Positions 5,039 through 8,970 of a stretch of 8,970 nucleotides of DNA are shown in pieces. This DNA comes from an uncultured Chloroflexota bacterium (GTDB lineage: Bacteria; Chloroflexota; Dehalococcoidia; CAUJGQ01). The notes beneath the pieces were generated by a model that worked only from the letters and a program-made list of their open reading frames with translations, was not told where the DNA came from and ran no database searches. The first letter of the stretch is position 1. Each line of letters begins with the position of its first letter. Position numbers and translations under genes: made by a program. The stretch lies in contig CALFMN010000101.1 in the NCBI GenBank assembly GCA_937879875.1, positions 1 to 8,970 on the forward strand, given 5' to 3'.

Positions 5039-6370
5039 ATGCCGCCCTTGCCCACGCGCGGGCCGCTCGCCGGCCTTACCGTGCTCGACCTCACCTGGGT
5101 GCTCTCCGGCCCTTTCGCCGCGATGACGCTCTCGGACCTCGGCGCCGATGTGATCAAGATCGAGCGCCCGCCCTACGGCGACATCGCCCGCACGACGGGG
5201 CCGCATGTTCGATCGCCTCACCCCCCGGCCCCCTCTCCAGGTTCTTCCATCGCGCGGAGCGCGATCTCAAATCGAGAGGGGGAGGGTATGGAAGAGTCGT
5301 CGTACTTCTTCTCCATCAATCGCGGTAAGCGCTCCGTTGCCATCGATCTGCGCGCTGAAGCGGGCAAAGCGGCGTTCTGTGCGCTCGTGCGCGCGGCCGA
5401 CGTGGTGCTGGAGAACTTCACGCCGGGCACGATGGACCGGCTTGGCCTTGGCTACGCGGTGCTGCGCGGGCTGAACCCGCGCCTGGTCTACTGCGCCATC
5501 TCCGGATTCGGCCAAACCGGGCCAGACCGCGACCTGCCCGCGCTTGACGTGATCGTGCAGGGCATGGGCGGCATCATGTCGATCACGGGCGAGCCGGGCC
5601 GGCCGCCCGTACGCGTCGGCACCTCGATCGGCGACGTGGCCGCCGGGCTTTACGCCGCGGTCGGCATCCTCAGTGCGCTGCGCGAGCGCGACCGCTCCGG
5701 CGAGGGGCAGTTCGTCGATATCTCCATGCTCGACTGCCAGCTCGCCATTCAGGAGAACGCCTTCGGCCGCTACTTCGCCTCCGAAAAGCATGTCGTTCCC
5801 GGTCCGCTGGGCACGCGGCATCCTGCCGCCACGCCGTTTCAGGCGTTTCCGACGCGGGACGGCTATATCGTCGTGGCGCTGGCCTTCGGCGCGGAGAATC
5901 AGTGGCAACTGCTTTGCGCCATCCTCGGCGTGGTCGAGCTTCTGGACGATGAGCGGTTCGAGACGAGCGGCAAGCGCACCGCGAACCATGCCGCGCTCGA
6001 ACCGGTGCTGAACGCCGCCTTCGCCAAACGCACGACGGCGGCATGGCTCACGGAGTTGCGTCCCGCCGGCATTCCCTGCGGCCCCGTCAACACCATTGCC
6101 GATGCTGCGGCCAGTCCGCAGGTAGCCGCCCGCCGGATGTTGACCAGCGTCACGCATCCCAAGGGCATGAGCCTGACGATCGTGGATTCGCCCGTCAAGC
6201 TCTCGCGCACGCCGGGCGGGATCAAAGGTCCGCCACCGACCGTGGGTCAGGATACGCGCGCCGTGCTGCGCGAACTGGGTGGCCTGGACGAGGCGCGCAT
6301 CGATACGCTGCTCTCCGCCGGCATCGTGCTGGAAACCGACCCGAAAACGGCGCCGGCAATTCCGCATTGA
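5039..6370 (+). CDS. CaiB/BaiF family (class III) CoA transferase
   Basis: This 443-residue protein is a family III CoA transferase, which moves CoA between carboxylic acids through an aspartyl-CoA intermediate. The N-terminal block GPLAGLTVLDLTWVLSGPFA (8-27), LGADVIKIE (34-42), FSINRGKRSVAIDL (91-104), and ISGFGQTGP (154-162) are typical. The catalytic aspartate is Asp170 in ALDVIVQGMGGIMSITG. The C-terminal part contains GIPCGPV (344-350) and the usual SPVKLSRTP (384-392). The protein is longer than most relatives because about 27 residues (roughly 58-84, Pro/Ser/Arg-rich) interrupt the segment between GDIARTTGP and SSYFFSINRGKRS; the DNA there is a palindromic repeat. The ATG at 5039 is chosen over the GTG at 5012 because GGAG lies 8 bases upstream and the family begins there. 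CoA donor and acceptor are unknown. Confidence 0.9.
   Translation: MPPLPTRGPLAGLTVLDLTWVLSGPFAAMTLSDLGADVIKIERPPYGDIARTTGPHVRSPHPPAPSPGSSIARSAISNREGEGMEESSYFFSINRGKRSVAIDLRAEAGKAAFCALVRAADVVLENFTPGTMDRLGLGYAVLRGLNPRLVYCAISGFGQTGPDRDLPALDVIVQGMGGIMSITGEPGRPPVRVGTSIGDVAAGLYAAVGILSALRERDRSGEGQFVDISMLDCQLAIQENAFGRYFASEKHVVPGPLGTRHPAATPFQAFPTRDGYIVVALAFGAENQWQLLCAILGVVELLDDERFETSGKRTANHAALEPVLNAAFAKRTTAAWLTELRPAGIPCGPVNTIADAAASPQVAARRMLTSVTHPKGMSLTIVDSPVKLSRTPGGIKGPPPTVGQDTRAVLRELGGLDEARIDTLLSAGIVLETDPKTAPAIPH
5216..5290. repeat. Palindromic repeat element inserted in frame within the CoA transferase gene
   Basis: Bases 5229-5237 (CCCCCTCTC) pair perfectly with 5274-5282 (GAGAGGGGG). Inside, 5249-5255 pairs perfectly with 5259-5265 (ATCGCGC/GCGCGAT) around a GGA loop. 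The left flank CTCACCCCCCGG and the right flank AGGG partly extend the symmetry. The composition and layout match the short CTCACCCCC...GGGGGAG-type palindromes known from spacers in many high-GC genomes. It is read as the protein segment with SPHPPAPSPG and NREGEG, without a stop and without shifting the frame. Confidence 0.65.
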
Positions 6371-6380
6371 GGGTTGGGCT

Positions 6381-6399
6381 GCCGGGCGCTCCGTCCGGC
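6381..6399. terminator. Compact hairpin between convergent genes, likely bidirectional terminator
   Basis: Bases 6381-6388 pair with 6392-6399 over eight positions, one of them G-T, around a 3-base loop. The hairpin sits in the 33-base gap between the stop of the plus-strand CoA transferase and the stop of the minus-strand exported protein, exactly where a shared terminator is expected. There is no T-run, so the assignment rests on position and stem strength. Confidence 0.45.
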
Positions 6400-6403
6400 G
6401 CGC

Positions 6404-7120
6404 CTATGAGCCGAGCAGCGGCAGGGCCGCGCTCACCTTGCCGTCGAGCGTGGTCGTGATCTGCTGCAAAAGGTCTTGCTGCGGCGAGAGCGCGGCGGCG
6501 ACCACCGTGTACTGCACGACGCCGCGCCGCACGAAGGCGATATCCACAACGACAGACACGGGCAGCCCGGCCACCGTCGCCGTGCCGCTCAACTCGACGG
6601 CGCTCGACTCGTCGCCGAAGGCGGGGAAGTCGAGCGGCATGGCATCGGAGAGCGTCAGGCTTACGCCGCTAGAGGCAGCCGCCTGCTGACCCACGCTCGC
6701 CGCGTCCTGCTGCTCGAAGGCGTTCCAGGCGGAGGCGCCGTCGGGCGAGTCGAACACCGTCAGCACGTCGCCGACGCCGGCCGGGCCGCCGGCGAGCACG
6801 GCGCCGCGATTGGCCGCCTCGAAGCCCTGTTGATAGCCCTGCTGAAAGCCGCTGCTGGTCAGCAGATCGGCCACGCCCGCTGTTCCCTCAGCAGCAATCG
6901 CGTCGGCGGAAAGGCCGCCCTGTTCGGCCAACTGCAGCGAGTCCGGCACATCGGACTGCTGCAAGGCCGCGGCGGCGAAGAAGTCGTCCGCGGTGGCCGG
7001 TGCCGCGGCGAGCGCCACGGCGCGCGCGGGTGCGGGGTGGCTCACCATTCGCCCGCCGAGCGCGAGCGTGCCCGCCAGAAGCAGGACAAAGCCCGTGCGG
7101 GCTGTATAAACTCCGAACAT
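6404..7120 (-). CDS. Exported protein of unknown function
   Basis: The 238-residue product has an N-terminal signal sequence: Arg8, a hydrophobic core at about 10-22, then a small-residue stretch with a possible cleavage after PARA (31-34). No lipobox cysteine is present, so it is secreted or anchored by the uncleaved segment. The rest is soluble, Ala/Gly/Gln/Ser-rich, with alternating helix (SSGFQQGYQQGFEA, 89-102; WNAFEQQDAA, 132-141) and strand segments (VSVVVDIAFVRRGVVQYTVVAAA, in two pieces, 188-210). It resembles the soluble extracellular domains found after signal peptides in many Chloroflexota and Actinobacteria, but I cannot name a family. GGAGGTGAGG just before the ATG at 7120 is a near-perfect SD and fixes the start. 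It converges with the CoA transferase and lies 195 bases downstream of the crotonase gene on the same strand. Confidence 0.75.
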   Translation of the reverse strand: MFGVYTARTGFVLLLAGTLALGGRMVSHPAPARAVALAAAPATADDFFAAAALQQSDVPDSLQLAEQGGLSADAIAAEGTAGVADLLTSSGFQQGYQQGFEAANRGAVLAGGPAGVGDVLTVFDSPDGASAWNAFEQQDAASVGQQAAASSGVSLTLSDAMPLDFPAFGDESSAVELSGTATVAGLPVSVVVDIAFVRRGVVQYTVVAAALSPQQDLLQQITTTLDGKVSAALPLLGS

Positions 7121-7315
7121 TCCTCACCTCCGAAAGCGCGTGGTTGGCAGGCCGCCCGCTCAGCAACTTCCGTGGGTGGCGCTGAGCCGCGGCCAGGCGT
7201 GGTGCCGCAAAATGACGGGGAATCGGCGGTGGGGCGGTGCCTCACCACCGATGGTACGCTACGATGCCGCGGGCGTCGGCGTCGCCGCTGCGGATAGCGG
7301 ATACTCGGCTGCCGC

Positions 7316-8131
7316 TCAGCGCGCCGAGGGAAAGACGGCCGGGCGCTTTTCGCGGATGCCCTGCATGCCGGCCGCCACGTCGCCGCCGAAGAAGCCCATC
7401 ATCTCGGCCAGCAGCGAATAGTCGAACGAGGTCAGCCCGCCCAGCCGCAACCACTGATTCAGCGCCCGCTTGGTAAAGCGCAGCGCGTACTGCGGGCCGT
7501 CGGCCAGCTTGCGGGCCACCGCCAGCGCCTCGGGCAGCACCTGCGCCCGCGGCACGGCCTTGCTGACCAGGCCGATGCGCTCCGCCTCGCGGCCGTCGAT
7601 GAAGTCGCAGGTGAGCAGGTAATACTTCGCCTTGGCCATGCCGCACAGCAGCGGCCAGATGATGCAGGCGTGGTCGCCCGCGGCCACGCCCAGCCGCGTA
7701 TGGCCGTCGGTGAGCCGCGCCTCTTCGGCCACGATCGAGATGTCCGCCATCAGCGCCACAACTAGGCCGGCGCCCACGGCCACGCCGTTGATCGCCGAGA
7801 TGATCGGCTTATCGCAGTTGACGATCGTGTAGACCAGGTCTCGCGCCTCTTTGGCCAGCGCCACGATCGCCTCGTAGCGCTCGTTTGCCGGCAGTTTGTC
7901 GCGCTCTTCCAGATCGCCCAGGTCGCCGCCGGCGGAAAATGCCTGCTCACCCGCGCCGGTGACAACGGCCACGCGCACGGCCGGGTCGTTGTCGATGTCC
8001 GTCCAGATCTGCGTCAGTTCCCAGTGCAGACGGTTGTTGGTCGCGTTGTAGAAATCCGGCCGGTTGATCGTGACCAGCGCGATGCCGTCGTCGACCGCGA
8101 TCGTGAGGAACTGGTACTCGCTGTACTGCAT
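7316..8131 (-). CDS. Enoyl-CoA hydratase/isomerase (crotonase) superfamily protein
   Basis: This 271-residue protein has the crotonase fold, which binds acyl-CoA thioesters and stabilises an enolate in an oxyanion hole. Visible signatures are ALVTINRPDFYNA (18-30), the first oxyanion block FSAGGDL (65-71), and the second, INGVAVGAG (114-122). These are followed by ADISIVAEEARL (129-140) and EAERIGLVSKAVP (182-194). Aligned by eye with rat mitochondrial hydratase, the two catalytic glutamates (Glu144, Glu164) fall on Val124 and His144 (DGHTRLG), so ordinary enoyl-CoA hydration is unlikely. Isomerase, hydrolase or other crotonase chemistry should be considered. The ATG at 8131 has GGAAAGGAT about 10 bases upstream, the same arrangement as the ABM-like gene. 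It is the last gene of a likely minus-strand operon with the aldo/keto reductase remnant and the SnoaL-like gene. Confidence 0.88.
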   Translation of the reverse strand: MQYSEYQFLTIAVDDGIALVTINRPDFYNATNNRLHWELTQIWTDIDNDPAVRVAVVTGAGEQAFSAGGDLGDLEERDKLPANERYEAIVALAKEARDLVYTIVNCDKPIISAINGVAVGAGLVVALMADISIVAEEARLTDGHTRLGVAAGDHACIIWPLLCGMAKAKYYLLTCDFIDGREAERIGLVSKAVPRAQVLPEALAVARKLADGPQYALRFTKRALNQWLRLGGLTSFDYSLLAEMMGFFGGDVAAGMQGIREKRPAVFPSAR

Positions 8132-8197
8132 CGGGAGTGATCCTTTCCCGCGCCGGGCTGCGCGTGGCGAGCGCTGCCGGCAACGGCGCGCGGGCCG

Positions 8198-8401
8198 TCA
8201 GGCGGCCGAAGTCGTGAGCCAGTGCGGATTACGATCGGTGCCGTCGTGCAGATCGGTCGTCTTGCAGCGCTGCCAGCCGCCGTCGATCGCGGCGCGGATC
8301 AGGCGGATCGCCTGGCGGCGTTCGATTTTGCCGATGGGGAAGCCGCCCAGCCCCGCGGCGCTGACGCGCTCGCCGCTGCTGCCGAGTACGCGATACTGCA
8401 T
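8198..8401 (-). pseudogene. Aldo/keto reductase remnant with internal deletion
   Basis: The 67-residue open frame begins like an aldo/keto reductase (AKR): MQYRVLGSSGERVSAAGLGG (1-20), then a helix ERRQAIRLIRAAIDGG (27-42). It then jumps to what reads as an AKR C-terminus, CKTTDLHDGTDRNPHW (46-61), matching the KTT...DGT..NP.WL ending of many family members. Full proteins are about 280-340 residues, so some 220-270 residues are missing, including the catalytic Asp, Tyr, Lys and His and the NADPH site. The frame is kept across the junction near base 8270. The SD (GGAGG, 8 bases before the ATG at 8401) is intact, so a short inactive peptide may still be made. It sits between the SnoaL-like and crotonase genes, suggesting the operon once included a reductase. 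An alternative is a genuine small protein built from these two motifs. Confidence 0.65.
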
Positions 8402-8477
8402 CGCCGCATCCTCCAGACCGGGAGCGCTGCCGCTCCGACGCGCAGGAGCAGCAGCCGACTGCGCCGGCGCGTCCGCC

Positions 8478-8888
8478 TCAGCCGTCGCCCGGCGTGATCT
8501 CGGTCAGCGGGCGCTCGGTCTTGGCGTAGGTCAGCTTCTCCACGATCAGGCCGTCGCGCATGCGCAGGATATCGAGTCCGCGCCAGGCACGGCGGCTGCC
8601 CTTCCATGTGAAGACGCACAGCCAGCGGGCCAGCGCCTCTTGCGCCTCGGCATCGATGAACAGATCTTCGACCTGGAACTGGATGTCGCCGTAGTCGCCG
8701 CGGAAGTTGGGCAGAAAGCCCTCGCGCACCGCCGCCCTGCCCTGCCAGAGGGCGCCGTTGAACTCGTCGTAGATCGCGTCGTCGGCCACACAGGCCATCG
8801 CTGCGTCGAGGTCATGCCGGGCCCAGGCGGCGAAGAACCGGTCTACCAGCGCTGAGAGTTCGGCGCGAGATGTCTGTACGCTCGTCAT
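8478..8888 (-). CDS. SnoaL-like (NTF2-fold) protein
   Basis: The 136-residue product fits the NTF2/SnoaL cone-shaped fold. An N-terminal helix pair (LSALVDRFFAAWARHDLDAAMACVAD, in two parts, 11-36) leads to DAIYDEFNGALWQGRAAVREGF (37-58). Antiparallel strands follow, ending WRGLDILRMRDGLIVEKLTY (102-121), a typical family signature in which a strand precedes DG.I. SnoaL relatives include polyketide cyclases, ketosteroid-isomerase-like enzymes and non-enzymatic ligand binders, and no diagnostic catalytic pair decides here. The ATG at 8888 is preferred (GGGAG 8 bases upstream) over a GTG at 8942, which has no SD and would place a 22-bp palindrome inside the coding region. It is the first gene of the minus-strand run leading to the crotonase gene. 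Confidence 0.8.
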   Translation of the reverse strand: MTSVQTSRAELSALVDRFFAAWARHDLDAAMACVADDAIYDEFNGALWQGRAAVREGFLPNFRGDYGDIQFQVEDLFIDAEAQEALARWLCVFTWKGSRRAWRGLDILRMRDGLIVEKLTYAKTERPLTEITPGDG

Positions 8889-8920
8889 AAACTTCGCTCC
8901 CGCGGCGGTGTCGCCCGGGT

Positions 8921-8942
8921 GTGACCAACAGTTGTGGGTCAC
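8921..8942. promoter_or_regulatory. 22-bp near-perfect palindrome, candidate operator
   Basis: The arms GTGACC (8921-8926) and GGTCAC (8937-8942) are perfect. Across the whole 22 bp, nine of eleven symmetric pairs are complementary, and an inner CAACAGTTG is itself symmetric. It ends 32 bases upstream of the SnoaL-like ATG on the minus strand, where an operator over or next to a promoter is expected. Length and symmetry fit a TetR, GntR or MarR type dimer. No regulator gene is in the window, and I could not identify a clear -35/-10 pair beside it. Confidence 0.45.
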
Positions 8943-8970
8943 CGGCTCAGGCAGCTAAGCCAATCTGGGT

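Noticed and set aside
5267..6367. Minus-strand open frame of 366 codons
   Set aside because: Antisense shadow of the CoA transferase gene; composition is typical of a GC-rich shadow and no domain is visible.
6476..7297. Plus-strand open frame of 273 codons opposite the exported protein
   Set aside because: Arg/Gly/His-rich shadow with no domain, while the minus strand has a signal peptide and a near-perfect SD.
1..8970. CRISPR array, insertion sequence, prophage or integrase
   Set aside because: No evenly spaced direct repeats, transposase, recombinase or phage structural gene was seen on either strand.

Overview
This is a GC-rich window carrying bacterial genes in two orientations, with strong Shine-Dalgarno sites ahead of most starts. 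The gene mix suggests a heterotrophic soil or freshwater bacterium, possibly Chloroflexota: CaiB-type CoA transferase, crotonase, BKACE, Tat-exported dienelactone hydrolase-like protein, AbrB/PIN pair and SnoaL-like protein. The spacers also hold short GC-rich palindromic repeats, which fit that phylum. No phylogenetic marker is present, so the assignment is a weak inference.

Layout: 1-301 has no gene but several hairpins. On the minus strand follow a Tat-signal dienelactone hydrolase-family protein (302-1303) and a tandem ABM-like (dimeric alpha/beta barrel) protein (1726-2373), separated by a 422-base spacer with repeats. A 525-base divergent spacer (2374-2898) with a candidate minus-strand promoter and two micro-ORFs leads to a plus-strand run. 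That run is a BKACE-family enzyme (2899-3789), an AbrB antitoxin and PIN toxin pair overlapping by ATGA (3865-4538), a small LexA/signal-peptidase-like protein (4610-4921), and a CaiB/BaiF CoA transferase (5039-6370). Facing the transferase is an exported protein of unknown function (6404-7120, minus). The right end is a minus-strand run: SnoaL-like protein (8478-8888), an internally deleted aldo/keto reductase remnant (8198-8401), and a crotonase-superfamily protein (7316-8131).

Several products act on, or are related to enzymes acting on, CoA esters and beta-keto acids (CoA transferase, crotonase, BKACE). This suggests acyl-CoA catabolism, but the genes do not form one operon and no single pathway can be named. 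The toxin-antitoxin pair is an accessory module.

The items most worth a second look are a palindromic repeat apparently inserted in frame inside the CoA transferase, the aldo/keto reductase reduced to its two ends, a crotonase lacking both canonical hydratase glutamates, and a 22-bp near-perfect palindrome just upstream of the SnoaL-like gene. I found no convincing large new defence or mobile system.
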